DNA of 64,000 nt from Cristatella mucedo (taxonomy: Eukaryota > Bryozoa > Phylactolaemata > Cristatellidae): contig WPIO01000003.1 in NCBI GenBank assembly GCA_009760855.2, forward strand, positions 12,242,501 to 12,306,500, in the 5' to 3' direction. A model generated the notes under the pieces. That model made no database searches. It was not told the DNA's origin and saw nothing but the letters and a program-made list of their open reading frames with translations. Below, in pieces: positions 37,101-43,720 of this stretch. Within the stretch, counting starts at the first letter, position 1. Each line of letters opens with the position of its first letter. Both the position numbers and the translations under genes were made by a program.

Positions 37101-39966
37101 AGTCCATACCCATGCAAATGGAAATGAAGCTAGCCTATTTTAGTATCAACTATAGTTGTTAAATAGTTTGGTGAAAAACAAGATACCGATGCTGAGGGCA
37201 GAAGAACACTCTATAGTATAGAGTTGATTAATGGTAAGCTTGGCATATCTAAGGGCTCAAAAGGTACCAAATGGCAGCTTTGTCTTGAAAGTAGTATTAT
37301 GATGTAAAGAAACAGGGCTAATCAAAAAGACGAGTTTTTAAAAATATTATCTAAAGTGGCTGGCACCTGCTTCTGACTAATCCAATCATTTCTCCGAATA
37401 AGTATGTAGGGTTTGGTGTTCAAGAAGTAACGAAGACGACAGATGCCCAGGTGGTCACAATATAGCCCTTGAGGCTTTTCACGCATATAAGCTATAAATG
37501 CTGACAGTGACGTCAGTTGAATGATTAATCTGGTCGGGGTTCATGCAGGAACATGAGGCAGAAAATGCTTCGTGCACAAGAAGCGCTATGAAGGGGCCTT
37601 CCGGGCTCAATTATCCTACTTAAGCTTGGCAGTATGCCTCTGCTAGAGGCATCCAGGCTACAATTACTGGCTAGTTTGGATCCGATCAAGGTTATGCCCG
37701 TTAATAACTTTCATGCTACGGCATTGATTTTTGCTATGGCATTTCGTGCTCCTGCCGAGCACGAGCTAAACGTGGCGCTGACTGCCTGCTAGAACACAAG
37801 GGAGGAACAAAACAGCAGTCTTACTTACGGATGGGAAAGGCAGCATAACTCACAGCAGCCAAATGGTAAATGGCTGTATGCATACATAGGCCAGCCATAA
37901 CTGCCCAAGGCATATTTCATGTAGTGCGCAGCCAGCCTTGTGCTCATCCAATCCGGCACCGTGGTCCTCCCGGTTGGACTGCCGTTCTCGCTGCTACCAT
38001 GTGCAGCTATTTCGTCCTGTATGAGCCGATTGTGCTTGTCTGCTCTTTGCTTTCGATAGATTAAGCCCAAACCGACCACAATGTCTGTTGCAACGAGATC
38101 GACATCCTAGATGACCAATGGAAGCTCAGATTAAAATATTGCATGCATCTGCAGCATACATACTCCAATAATATAACTTGTCTGGGCAAGCATGTATAAG
38201 TAAATACAAGGAGTAAGGTGACCTTATCAATACAGACAACGGAGCTGCCTTTTGGAAGGCTCAATACATGGCAGGCTTTTATGCAGCATTGCTGAAGCTT
38301 AGCAGAGAGTAAAAAGTAGAGGTTAGCTTATTCAACAGCCTCATTTACATAGCGGCAGAAGAGTCTCGGCCACTCCAGCGCCACTTGCTTCAGGTAATAA
38401 ATAGAGAATTGCCTTCAGCAGGACTTGAGCCAATGACCTGAGTCATGAAGAGCAAGCACCTTACCCCTGGGATAAGGTCCGGGGACACTGAAGGAAAACA
38501 TTGCAACAATTGTACAGTAGACTAGAGCTCGTGTGTGTGCTCTCTTCTGCCGTACGATCGGCCATAATAATGCATTGCAAGTGTCTTGAAAAACTCAATT
38601 ATTCATGTTCACGAGCAATTAATTAGGTGGGGCTGCACAGTAAAAACTGCAATGGTCGCCTTCGTTCAAGGAGGGGTTGCAGATAGATGCTGAAAAAAAC
38701 AAATAGCAGGGGACATACAATGTATACTCCCCAAGCTTCATAAAATATAATATAAAATAAAAAATATATACACAATTCATTTGTATAGCACCCCAAGAGA
38801 ACTTAATCTCTATTCAGGCGCTTCACATACGCCTCGGGGCTCGAGCCCACGACCACAGCCAGACCTTGGTCGGGGCAAGCTCCTTAACCGTTGGACCAAT
38901 CCAGTTCGGCAAAGAAAACTGCATACCATACTGTGTGTGCAAAGACATCAGCTGAGTCCAAAGAACTACAAGGGTCAGGCATTGGTCGCTGCCAATCTGT
39001 GATCAATAACAGCAATAATTAATTCGGCTCAATTAGCTCAGCGGCTGAAGGCAGTACTGTGCTTCTCAACAAACTTTAATTAAAGCTTGGAACTACATCG
39101 TGTATGCTAGTAGTTTTGTTCAATGCATATATCTGAACATGATATACACTTTATTACTAGCTGGCACAAAAAGGAAAGAAGTCGAAGAATAGCTAAGGGG
39201 AACGTTGCTCGGATCTAAAAACTGGCTTAGGTGAAGATTGAACGGAAAATCGGTTGCAAGGCGCTCAGAAGCACTAGAGCGAGGGTAAACACAAAACTAG
39301 GGCAAAGACACCCGGCAGCACATGCATGAGCACAAGTACAGCCTTTCGGGATGCATCTGAAAAAGCCAGCTGTTAATAATGATAAGCATGATTTCTAGCA
39401 ACCTACAAAGACATGACAATCAAGTGCTCCTTACCTCAAAGAACTCGGCGACAATGTCGGCAACCTCCGTGAAAGCACTGTTCAAATTTTGGTCACTTCT
39501 AAGTGAGCAGCACAGGAGTTTGCACCGAGCTCGCCATATCTTTGCAGAATGACCCTCACGTGCACTACTTCGTCCGCCAAGAGCATCGAAAAAGATGGCG
39601 ATAGCCACGATGACAAAAAACAGAATGCACCAGCTGAATATGATGAGGATCCGTGCCGTAACTACGGCATCCATACTAAACTCACTGCCCGGTCCAAAAA
39701 TCCAATAGGATGACAGGCTGTTCCAGAAGAGCTCGACGAACAGCATCAATGTCTGCATATAGAAAACAGCTGGCAGCAGTCGCCTGGGCTTCGTGTCCAT
39801 GATGCTGCCACGCATGCTGATCAGCATGACTGCTGCACATAAAACTGCCTCCAGTGGTAGGATCACGAGCATGCCGATATAGTACGCATAGAGCCATATC
39901 CCAGCTTCGGAGCTTGCATGGATGTGCTGCATGGCTGAGTAGTAGACAGCAGCGATCACTGACAGC
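10014..39966 (-). CDS. DAGLB: sn-1-specific diacylglycerol lipase, DAGLB-like (11 exons; N-terminal exon not found)
   Basis: This multi-pass membrane serine hydrolase cleaves the sn-1 acyl chain of diacylglycerol to give 2-arachidonoylglycerol. Exons in transcript order are 39966-39435, 38106-37829, 36841-36790, 28304-28227, 26634-26551, 20478-20326, 18750-18617, 13647-13506, 12685-12539, 12019-11910 and 10176-10014. Every junction is AG/GT and the phases are continuous. The joined product is about 623 residues. With a missing first exon of some 35 residues it would match the roughly 670 residues of DAGLB. Seen in order: SMRG after transmembrane 2, a GG-ending segment after transmembrane 4, AYGWP-like [12 protein letters not shown], nucleophile elbow [27 protein letters not shown] with the putative catalytic Asp, [10 protein letters not shown], and a KW...HMP C-terminus. 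The family assignment rests on remembered family sequences rather than a search. The first exon must lie upstream of 39966, and I could not identify it. The symbol names the closest family member, not a proven orthologue. Confidence 0.9.
10717..10788 (+). tRNA. tRNA-Gln (CUG), possibly a pseudogene
   Basis: This 72-nt cloverleaf matches eukaryotic tRNA-Gln: A box TGGTGTAACGGTTAGCA, anticodon loop CTCTGAA with anticodon CTG, and B box GAGTTCAAATCTC. The T stem CTGAG/CTCAG is perfect. Defects are a C-C mismatch at position 1:72 and C-A at 27:43. The usual T-run terminator is replaced by TTCTTT, after which a SINE begins within about 7 bp. It lies in the last DAGL intron on the opposite strand. 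Confidence 0.72.
10793..10985 (+). mobile_element. tRNA-derived SINE, family I, abutting tRNA-Gln
   Basis: The copy is full-length and starts GGTGAGCCGTGATGGC right after the tRNA-Gln 3' end. Its head keeps a CTCGGGGACCGAGG hairpin, and the tail is TATTTATTTATTTA. Confidence 0.88.
11910..12019 (-). CDS. DAGLB: DAGL exon: Ala/Pro-rich loop and PG-H-I-L-F segment
   Basis: The acceptor is CCCTTCTAG and the donor is GTAAGT; both are excellent. The exon reads [20 protein letters not shown], then [16 protein letters not shown], and ends in phase 2. [10 protein letters not shown] aligns with LYPPGRIIHLQ in DAGLB, the block that holds the catalytic His. Here the aligned position is Phe, and His residues instead occupy the PGH and GDH positions. 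Confidence 0.88.
12539..12685 (-). CDS. DAGLB: DAGL exon: regulatory-loop start
   Basis: This 49-codon exon has acceptor TTCTTGCAG and donor GTATTG, phase 0 to 0. It starts [20 protein letters not shown] and ends [25 protein letters not shown] corresponds to KPKYKILLHGLWYELFGG of DAGLB. The rest is the variable insertion between the catalytic Asp and His, which in vertebrate DAGLs forms a regulatory loop. Confidence 0.88.
12686..13505 (-). other. DAGL intron, no repeats recognised
   Basis: About 820 bp between the putative catalytic-Asp exon and the next. GT/AG ends are clear; a 12922-13134 minus-strand frame has no family match. Confidence 0.7.
13506..13647 (-). CDS. DAGLB: DAGL exon with the putative catalytic aspartate
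   Basis: The acceptor is GTTCTAG and the donor is GTAAGT. After completing the split Ser codon it reads [20 protein letters not shown], then [20 protein letters not shown] and NQAKKPK. The V(V/L)G.D(L/V)(V/I)PRLS motif is where DAGLs carry the catalytic Asp, and ..KPK ends this block in DAGLB as well. Compared with DAGLB, the PP.GL.S..L.EY loop after SPP is shorter. Confidence 0.93.
14826..15105 (+). mobile_element. Family I SINE split by an L2 3' end
   Basis: Head and body run from 14826 to about 14963. The 3' end (CCAAAAGAGGTTGTTAAATCGG) resumes at about 15069. Between them sits an antisense L2 3' terminus with (AAT)n. Confidence 0.85.
14964..15068 (-). mobile_element. L2 3' end nested in SINE
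   Basis: (AAT)6 is followed by CACTTGATAAAGTGCCCTC and the TCTCTCTAGGCGCTTTACAT hairpin sequence. It is a minimal, about 100-bp 5'-truncated insertion inside the family I SINE. Confidence 0.85.
15120..15325. repeat. Degenerate TG/CA-rich tract
   Basis: Alternating GTGTATGTGGATATGTGAGC and ACACACACGCACGCTTGCAC sequence. The frames through it are low-complexity. Confidence 0.7.
15785..16125 (+). mobile_element. L2 3' fragment with long (ATT)n tail
   Basis: Degraded GATCGAGCCTT..TGGAACTTGCTTCC (the [13 protein letters not shown] codons) leads to the 3' UTR and AACACCTAGAAAGAGATTGA hairpin. It ends in about 13 ATT repeats at 16078-16122. Confidence 0.8.
16747..18437 (+). mobile_element. Solo LTR, about 1.69 kb, with internal tandem repeats
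   Basis: The ends are TGTAGCGCC and GGCGTTACA, inverted repeats matching at 8 of 9 positions. GGGT flanks both sides (16743-16746, 18438-18441) as a 4-bp target duplication. Inside, a TATTTAAG box at 17175 and an AATAAA at 18203-18208 fit U3 and R/U5 on the plus strand. About 4.5 copies of a 120-160-bp unit lie between them. No second LTR or internal coding region is in the window. It sits in the DAGL intron between 18616 and 13648. Confidence 0.82.
17525..18150. repeat. Tandem repeats inside the solo LTR
   Basis: Units begin near 17529, 17690, 17850, 17970 and 18099 with CAGTGTGGAGAAGTATT-like sequence. They contain CGAGTTCTAGTTCCCGGTCA and TAGGGTTTAG-like cores. The first two units (about 160 bp) are nearly identical; later ones are shorter and diverged. 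Confidence 0.85.
18450..18535 (-). mobile_element. LINE-tail relic at the LTR edge
   Basis: AATAATATAATAATAACATA and ATATAGCGCCCTCATCG lie just after the solo LTR and just inside the intron next to the GHSLG exon. Confidence 0.5.
18617..18750 (-). CDS. DAGLB: DAGL exon with the catalytic serine (GHSLG)
   Basis: The acceptor is TTTTTAG and the donor is GTATTG. The product begins [20 protein letters not shown] and continues through [13 protein letters not shown], ending in phase 2 (AG, completed to Ser by the next exon). GHSLG is the nucleophile elbow of DAG lipases (family knowledge: this Ser is the catalytic one), and [11 protein letters not shown] is a DAGLB hallmark. It is too short to stand out as an open reading frame and was found by splice-site and motif reading. 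Confidence 0.95.
18751..20325 (-). other. DAGL intron
   Basis: It holds a (GA)n tract near 19250. 19558-19640 (TGTGTATCTCAGTCTGTAAT) weakly resembles the 3' end of the second LINE family. The rest is unremarkable. Confidence 0.65.
19245..19302. repeat. (GA)n microsatellite
   Basis: The AGAGAGAGAGAG-rich tract is interrupted by GGGAAAGAGAGTG. Long frames on the minus strand here are repeat artefacts. Confidence 0.85.
20326..20478 (-). CDS. DAGLB: DAGL exon between the RGT loop and the nucleophile elbow
   Basis: This 51-codon exon has acceptor CGCAACAG and donor GTATGT, phase 0 to 0. It encodes [20 protein letters not shown], then [20 protein letters not shown] and [11 protein letters not shown]. 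These match the DALTDL...E.LPV...HKGM..SA.YI...L lid-side segment of DAGLs. It joins directly to the GHSLG exon ([18 protein letters not shown]). Confidence 0.93.
20577..20669 (-). pseudogene. Exon-like duplicate of the DAGL AIRGT exon (alternative or relict)
   Basis: The frame 20669-20577 reads [20 protein letters not shown], then [11 protein letters not shown]. It parallels the 26551-26634 exon: S.(Y/F)..(R/T)I(E/D)...(K).A(L/V)...AIRG....K. It could be flanked by an AG acceptor (TTCTGCCCAAAG) and a weak GT donor (AAA|GTTGCT), phase 0 to 0, and lies 98 bp upstream of the next constitutive exon. That arrangement fits a mutually exclusive exon or a decaying duplicate. A chance resemblance is not excluded, because the match is short and the donor poor. 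Confidence 0.4.
20965..21107 (-). mobile_element. Family I SINE, partly decayed
   Basis: The B box GGATTCGAATCC is seen (reverse-complemented as GGATTCGAATCC at 21063), along with body and CTCTTCTGC..TATAC region. Its head is cut at about 21107, where the AAT tail of the L2 copy at 21108 begins. Confidence 0.75.
21108..23170 (-). mobile_element. L2 LINE, truncated and internally deleted
   Basis: The 3' tail with (AAT)n and hairpin lies at 21108-21185. RT C-terminus (21308-21967), RT core (22076-22273) and endonuclease C-terminal remnants (to about 23170) follow. At about 22000, AGATTTCGTGCAGATTGG joins sequence about 370 bp apart in the full-length copy, removing the FYADD region. Several frameshifts are present. 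Confidence 0.85.
23738..23860 (-). mobile_element. L2 3' terminus
   Basis: The AAT-rich tail is followed by CACTTGATAAAGCGCCCTCA and TCTCTCTAGACGCTTTACAT. The copy is under 130 bp. Confidence 0.8.
23861..26550 (-). other. DAGL intron portion, including a GC-rich tract
   Basis: 24580-25110 is GC-rich with a minus-strand AATAAA (complement of TTTATT at 24740) and a G-run at 25083-25094. It could be a solo LTR, but no ends or target duplication were found. The plus-strand 89-residue frame there is probably fortuitous. The remainder shows nothing. Confidence 0.4.
26551..26634 (-). CDS. DAGLB: DAGL exon: AIRGT strand of the alpha/beta hydrolase fold
   Basis: This 28-codon exon has acceptor TTTATGTTGTAG and donor GTATGA, phase 0 to 0. 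It encodes [20 protein letters not shown] followed by IRGTLSLK. This is the counterpart of [23 protein letters not shown] in DAGLB, where the Arg-Gly-Thr loop lies beside the active site. It joins in frame to the exon at 20478-20326 ([19 protein letters not shown]). Compare the related exon-like segment at 20577-20669. Confidence 0.92.
26635..28046 (-). other. DAGL intron, unclassified
   Basis: Between the AIRGT exon and the SINE at 28047. No repeat family or coding homology is recognised. Confidence 0.55.
28047..28214 (-). mobile_element. Family I SINE next to a DAGL splice donor
   Basis: The minus-strand head GTGAGCCGTAATGGCATGC, B box GGGTTCGAATCC and AAAAGAGGCTGTTAGATCAG end are all present. 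The head starts about 12 nt inside the intron following the exon 28304-28227. Confidence 0.88.
28227..28304 (-). CDS. DAGLB: DAGL exon preceding the catalytic core
   Basis: This 26-codon exon lies between the acceptor ATATTGCAG and the donor GTACCT. Its product ([20 protein letters not shown], then ADSHN) aligns with the GSILHTTGLQYRDF..VSFHDK block just before the VYE.PF strand of DAGLB. Phase is 0 on both sides. On the minus strand a tRNA-derived SINE begins only about 12 nt beyond the donor, so the 5' splice site sits in a very short native context. Confidence 0.8.
28366..28440 (-). mobile_element. Diverged L2-type 3' terminus
   Basis: (AAT)n, then TTTGCATAGTACTGCAAGCA and TCTCTTTCCAGACACCTAAC. 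It abuts the intron just upstream of the DAGL exon 28304-28227. Confidence 0.6.
28441..29617 (-). other. DAGL intron portion, unclassified
   Basis: No coding or repeat homology recognised before the L2 tail. Confidence 0.5.
29854..31656 (-). pseudogene. L2 ORF2 C-terminal part: reverse transcriptase
   Basis: The 600-residue frame spans all RT blocks, including FYADD, and the family's conserved C-terminal region ([18 protein letters not shown]). It is open throughout, so only the frameshift to the endonuclease half breaks the element. In position it is the continuation of the endonuclease frame. Confidence 0.88.
31635..33071 (-). pseudogene. L2 ORF2 N-terminal part: endonuclease
   Basis: This 478-residue frame has a CCFCN-type N-terminus and a basic [17 protein letters not shown] stretch. 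It then has an apurinic-endonuclease-like domain that nicks the insertion target, with catalytic motifs LTETWL (Glu), GDFN (Asp/Asn) and SDH (Asp/His) all present. It ends prematurely through a frameshift at about 31650. Confidence 0.85.
33538..33886 (+). mobile_element. 5'-truncated L2 3' end, inverted next to the full-length copy
   Basis: From TAAATCCTTTGGAGACC to (ATT)6 this is an almost exact inverted copy of the 3' end at 29630-30003. Over the stretch I compared it differs by one base, plus a roughly 50-bp deletion where the other copy has ATAACATGGTTAGGGGTTAC. It encodes the [21 protein letters not shown]-terminus. Confidence 0.9.
33887..34689 (-). other. DAGL intron portion
   Basis: An open plus-strand frame of 113 codons (33996-34337) lacks any family motif and is probably chance. 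Otherwise nothing is recognised. Confidence 0.45.
34690..35340. repeat. Unclassified dispersed repeat, copy A (interrupted by SINE II)
   Basis: It aligns with 40010-40500 through GGTGCCTTTCAATTAATAAA, AACCGGAAGCAACATA, CTAAAGATAACAAATTTACC, GAACCTTGGTAGATCGAGGT, CTTTTAAACAGCTTCATTTT and AAATTCCATAACTCGGC. The family II SINE at 34915-35076 interrupts it. Confidence 0.75.
34915..35076 (-). mobile_element. tRNA-derived SINE, family II, with L2-type 3' tail
   Basis: On the minus strand the head GCCGAGCTGGTTTGGTCCAG continues CGGTTAAGG with a B box GGGTCGAGCC. The 3' end GAAGCACCTGAATAGAGATC and GGGTGCTATACAAATGAATT copies the L2 terminal hairpin. It is inserted in a dispersed repeat (see 34690-35340). 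Confidence 0.8.
35360..36560 (-). mobile_element. Old L2 endonuclease-region fragment
   Basis: Scattered similarity to the 5' half of the L2 copy at 31.7-32.7 kb includes KPLIIGV, a QSKLVNELP-like trace of GGGVAMIVR, and a GGTACCTGCAGGGGGCGATAG block equivalent to the YRPPGT codons. It is heavily mutated and older than the 29.6-kb copy. Confidence 0.6.
36790..36841 (-). CDS. DAGLB: DAGL short linker exon (probable)
   Basis: This 52-bp exon has acceptor TTCCCTTAG and donor GTAGGC. It completes the split Pro codon of the upstream exon and adds [17 protein letters not shown], ending in phase 0 exactly as the next exon requires. Length and phase suit the poorly conserved Cys-rich linker of the family. 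The sequence itself carries no diagnostic motif and the donor is only fair, so this is the weakest exon of the model. It survives between L2 debris (up to about 36560) and the upstream exon. Confidence 0.5.
37829..38106 (-). CDS. DAGLB: DAGL exon: linker into catalytic domain
   Basis: The acceptor is CATCTAG before GATGTCGATC and the donor is GTAAGT after CATCC. The start, [20 protein letters not shown], aligns with the D(L/T)D(I/L)VPSDI.AGL.LL..Q block of DAGLs. Further on, [17 protein letters not shown] matches HYM.FA.AAYGWP.Y. It ends in a Cys-rich stretch ([11 protein letters not shown]) in phase 2. The in-frame junction from the upstream exon gives [13 protein letters not shown]. Confidence 0.92.
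38325..38480 (-). mobile_element. Family I SINE, old copy
   Basis: TCAACAGCCTCATT..TAGCGGCAGAAGAGTC matches the 3' end and GACTTGAGCC matches the B-box region. It is heavily diverged. Confidence 0.6.
38770..38915 (-). mobile_element. tRNA-derived SINE, family II
   Basis: Nearly the same sequence as the 34915-35076 copy. A box region is GGTCCAACGGTTAAGGAGC, B box is GGGCTCGAGCCC, and the tail is GAAGCGCCTGAATAGAGATT. Confidence 0.82.
39435..39966 (-). CDS. DAGLB: DAGL exon: transmembrane domain
   Basis: This 177-codon exon opens after the acceptor TTAG at 39968-39967 and ends at GAG followed by the donor GTAAGG. It encodes the end of transmembrane 1 (LSVIAAVYY), then three further hydrophobic segments: [20 protein letters not shown], a segment around [14 protein letters not shown], and [20 protein letters not shown]. 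The ISMRGSI motif after the second and the FFDALGGR motif after the fourth match the SMRG and FDPLGGK motifs of DAGLA/B. A basic, Cys-containing stretch (RARCKLLCC) and VAEFFE follow, as in the family. It starts with the third base of a codon, so a preceding exon is required. Confidence 0.92.
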
Positions 39967-40009
39967 CTAAGTCACAACCAAAGGCATTATATAAGTTCTC
40001 AGGACAAAA

Positions 40010-40500
40010 CTGAGGACAAACACTGTTAAGGGTAATTTTTAAGAAAATGATAAGGATAGGTCCAAAAATCGAATATTCTTTTAGGGTACCTTTCAAAAGA
40101 CACACATGATAGAAATGACAAAGTTTCGATGATTTCCAAAAGGAATATGCAAACAATGCATAACCCTGAAGTAAACCAAAGCAACATAACTACAGATAAC
40201 AAATATACATATCACTGCATGATATTCGACGTGTTTCCCAACTTGTTGAACCTTGGTACATCGAGGTACATGTTTTCAGCTTGTCGGGGTATATGCTTGT
40301 GACTTTTAAACAGCCTTATGTACAGTGCGGCTGTGTCTTGCAAATTCCATAACTTGGCCAATATCAATGTGAAATTCAAGTGTGGGTGAAGCTGTGCATA
40401 TACACCACAGAAGCTGTTCATTTCTGATATCGGCTGGAAAAATATTGCTTTAACTGTCCTTGTGTGCAAAATATAAAGTTCAAGGACACCTGGTGCTAAG
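40010..40500. repeat. Unclassified dispersed repeat, copy B
   Basis: It is collinear with copy A but lacks the SINE, so it shows the empty insertion site. No coding capacity or terminal repeats are recognised. Confidence 0.75.
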
Positions 40501-40559
40501 GTGCTTAGGAACTGGAGATATGGTCACAGAAAGATTTGAAGCTGATATGAGGTACAGCT

Positions 40560-41650
40560 AACCGACCGGAGTCAAAGGGGTGGTAGTGCAAGTTAGCCCT
40601 AGGAGTAAGCATGTAAGATGCATGACCTTGACTTTGATCCATAAATTTGATAGGACCCACTGCAGGTCATTGAGCGGTTTAATGTGCCAACTGCAATATT
40701 CGCGACAGACAAGCCCCAAAGCCGAGTGTTGCATCAGTTATAAGTGTTATAGCACAGGTAGGAAGATCTGCAAGGAACTAGTCACAGAAGTATAGACAGA
40801 ATGTTATAAATTTATTAACTGAAATGGCTGTGATACCCTTATCTAGCATGCTAGAATTTTTGCAATGCTATACAGCTGAAACTAGGCAGATTTGACTTCA
40901 AAGTAGGTGTGGTCATCTAATGAAAGAGCAATGTGAAATAAGACACTCAAGTTCCTGGCAGAAGCTACGACGAGATGCTGGCAGAGCTAATCTTGACAGA
41001 GAGACTTCCCGGGTTTTTGAAAATGACTAGTGAGCTGATTTTATAGTTAGTTAAGTTGAAAAAGCTTGCTGCCATTCAAACGCAAATGTCACCAAACCGG
41101 CTGAAAGGAAGTTTGGAGAATTTAAGCCACTTCAAGGCAGGGACAGGCCAAATCACTGGCATTACTGTGTTTATCCGCATAACAATGAAATCCTAGATTC
41201 TACAAGGTGATTATATCGACAATAAAAATATCAGTCTGTGGGAAAAACCAAACAGCAGATCCCTTAGGTAGCCCATCCTTCAAAGGTTCACTGGATGACT
41301 GCTAGCTGTTGACAAATATGCTCTGAAAAATCAGACAAAGACCTAAATCACTGCAGTGCAATGCTAATGATACCCGGGGAAATGATACCCACGTGAGAAC
41401 AACTTTTTATTTAATGGCATCAAATGCCCCCATCCCGGAGATAGACACCGGAGCTACTATGGACCTTACATAAGTCAAAATTACTGAAAGGGTTGCAATA
41501 CACTACGAGTAGTGCTATCTCTGTTGAATGATTAGCTGAGACTGATAGGAATTTGGGTACTGTGCTTGATTTTTTGGTATTTAGTTGGCTGGTCGATCCC
41601 TAGCCTGACCATAGCCTGAAATAATTTCGTGAACTAATATCTGCTTCTCC
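40560..41650 (-). mobile_element. Very decayed L2 RT fragment
   Basis: Blocks such as GACCCACTGCAGGTC, GACAGACAAGCC and TGTTTATCCGCATAACAATG parallel the RT C-terminus and FYADD region of the L2 at 30.1-30.9 kb. No open frame remains. Confidence 0.5.
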
Positions 41651-42284
41651 AGCAGATTAGCAAATCTTTTCAATTCAAAGGTGCTTACATTGGCTCCGAA
41701 GGTGTACTAAGTAAGCTACAGAGAAATATAATTCCTAGTGCATTGGAAACTATCGAGAGAAAGAGTCAAACTGATGGCTGTATAGAATGTGCTTTCTTGG
41801 TAGTATGCAAATGTAGAGTACCTGCAGGTCACAACTCTTCTTCGGCAAGAAATAGTTACCTTTCCATAACCTGCAAAAAGCTTGTACTCTAAACAAAAAT
41901 GGGACAATAATTGATTTTCCTCGTACTGAAAGCCGTGCCACAAGAAAGAGAACTGGTAAATAAATTTGGTTCTCTTACGGTGCTATATAAATGTTTCATA
42001 ATTTTTTCTTAAACAGAATTAGGTAGGTCTCATCTTGATAAGCATACTTCTCAATCCAGCTCTAAATAGGCCTATGGACAACAGATTTGCAGAAAGACAT
42101 GCCACAAAGCTGTCAAGCGCTTTCTGAGATCTCGTCTGTAGGGTTTGAAGATGGCTTATTATGTAAGAGCATTAATAATGGTAATAAAAATAATTATTAT
42201 AAAATATTGTTATGGACTGTAAGACCTCGAGCTCTTTCTAGGCATTCAAAGTTTGCTAGAAGGGAAGCATGGTCATTAATATTA

Positions 42285-43060
42285 AGAAGAATAATAATAC
42301 ATTTGATATAGCACCGTCAGAAAACTTAATCTCTTTCAAGGTACTTTATATCTGCTGCAAAGGAAGCACGATCGAATGGATAGTGGTAGCATGCTCAATA
42401 AACAAAAAATAACATGGTTAGTTAGGGGTGATATGCACAGGGTCAAAATGCAAGTATGGCTAGTGGCAGCATGCACAGTGTCAGCAAGCATAAGCATATA
42501 AAGGTCGAATTACAGGCATCCACTTAATGCTGTGATAAATAGGTGATTTTTAGTTTCTTTTTAAATGTGGTTGAGTCATGGGATTTCATGGCGGAAGTCG
42601 GGAGTGAGTTCCAGGCGTTGCGAGCATACGAACTAAAAGCATGGTCTCCAAAATATTTGAGATTTGTACGAAGTATGGGTAAACATTTAAACTCAGAAAA
42701 GTGGGTGGTACGATGCTTAGCCTGGTGGGAGAGTAGATCCAATAGTTAGGCTGGAGCCAAAGAATGAAGGGACTTAAAAGTGAGTGACAAAACCTTGAAG
42801 TCGATGCTTTGCTTGACTGGGAGCCAGTGCAGATCGGCAAGAATCCGTGTGACGTGGCAACCGCGACGCTCACGACAGACAAGCCTAGCTGCGAGTTTTG
42901 CAACAGCTGTAAGCGCCTGAGTGCACAAGCTGGTATACCAATAAGGAGTGAGTTACAGAAGTCAAGACGGGATGTCACAAATGCATGAACCAATTTAGAT
43001 GTATCCCTGTCTAAACAAGCCCGAAGTTTAGCAATGTTGAGTAGCTGAAAGTAGGCAAAT
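42285..43060 (-). mobile_element. L2 3' fragment
   Basis: An (AAT)n-bounded 3' hairpin at 42290-42360 is followed by RT C-terminal coding remnants: [33 protein letters not shown] and WNSLP. Frameshifts separate these pieces. Confidence 0.8.
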
Positions 43061-43062
43061 CA

Positions 43063-43720
43063 TAATAATCAGACGAGATTTGTATAGGGTTCTAAGTGAA
43101 CTAAATGTCTATCTAGTGACTCAGCCTATGCAGGAAAGGTTGATATATAGAGAAATAGATAGATCGATTGATACATATGCAGATAGACTGGTAGAGATGG
43201 CGGGAGAGAGCAGGGGGAATGAGAGATTTCAATATCGATTGGAGAGCTACTATAAGTGAAAAGGGATGATACCGTTAGAGAGACAGCGAGAGGTAGAAGA
43301 GAATATTGCGATATACATATGAAAGAATAGAGATGCGTGTAGAAATAGAGATAATTGTAGAAACAGATATAAAGACGTAGTGCGATAGAAAGAGAGAGCA
43401 TGTGACTATGGGGGGAGAGAGAGAGAGAGAGAGACTGGAGATCCAGACGGACATGGCATAGACTTAAGAAAGAGATGTATGGGGAGACGTGAAGTTGCAA
43501 ATAGCTAGACTTGCTGTTTTGTCTTGCTATGTGGTGTCCATCTAGGATTTCCATACTAAGATCGTGGAAATGCAGGCCAGGTGTAACCTGAATTGAAATT
43601 TCTAGGGCTAAACTGGATAGAATCTGTTATTTTATATTGCATTTGCATAGCACTAATAAAACTAAATCTCTTTCTAGGGACTTTACATATTCTGAAAAAT
43701 GATAAAGCAAAGCCAGTGCA
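43063..43720 (-). repeat. Degenerate GATA/GAGA tract between two LINE-tail relics
   Basis: LINE 3'-hairpin relics occur at 43065-43130 and 43635-43700. Between them lies a purine-rich, degenerate AGATAGA/GAGAGA tract (43130-43500) with pure GAGAGAGAGAGAGAGAG near 43415-43432. The reading frame on the opposite strand is composed of this repeat and is not a gene. Confidence 0.7.

Larger units (their letters stand above)
38107..39434 (-). other. DAGL intron
   Basis: It contains an old family I SINE and a family II SINE. 38916-39434 is otherwise plain, with a tRNA-like AATTAGCTCAGCGGCT at 39031 lacking a B box. Confidence 0.7.

Noticed and set aside
39021-39095. tRNA-like GGCTCAATTAGCTCAGCGGCTGAAG
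   Set aside because: An A-box-like start only; no B box or cloverleaf follows.
41716-41943. Possible DAGL first exon on the minus strand
   Set aside because: The frame lacks the family N-terminal FGRRW..(G/A)SDD pattern and a suitable phase-2 donor.
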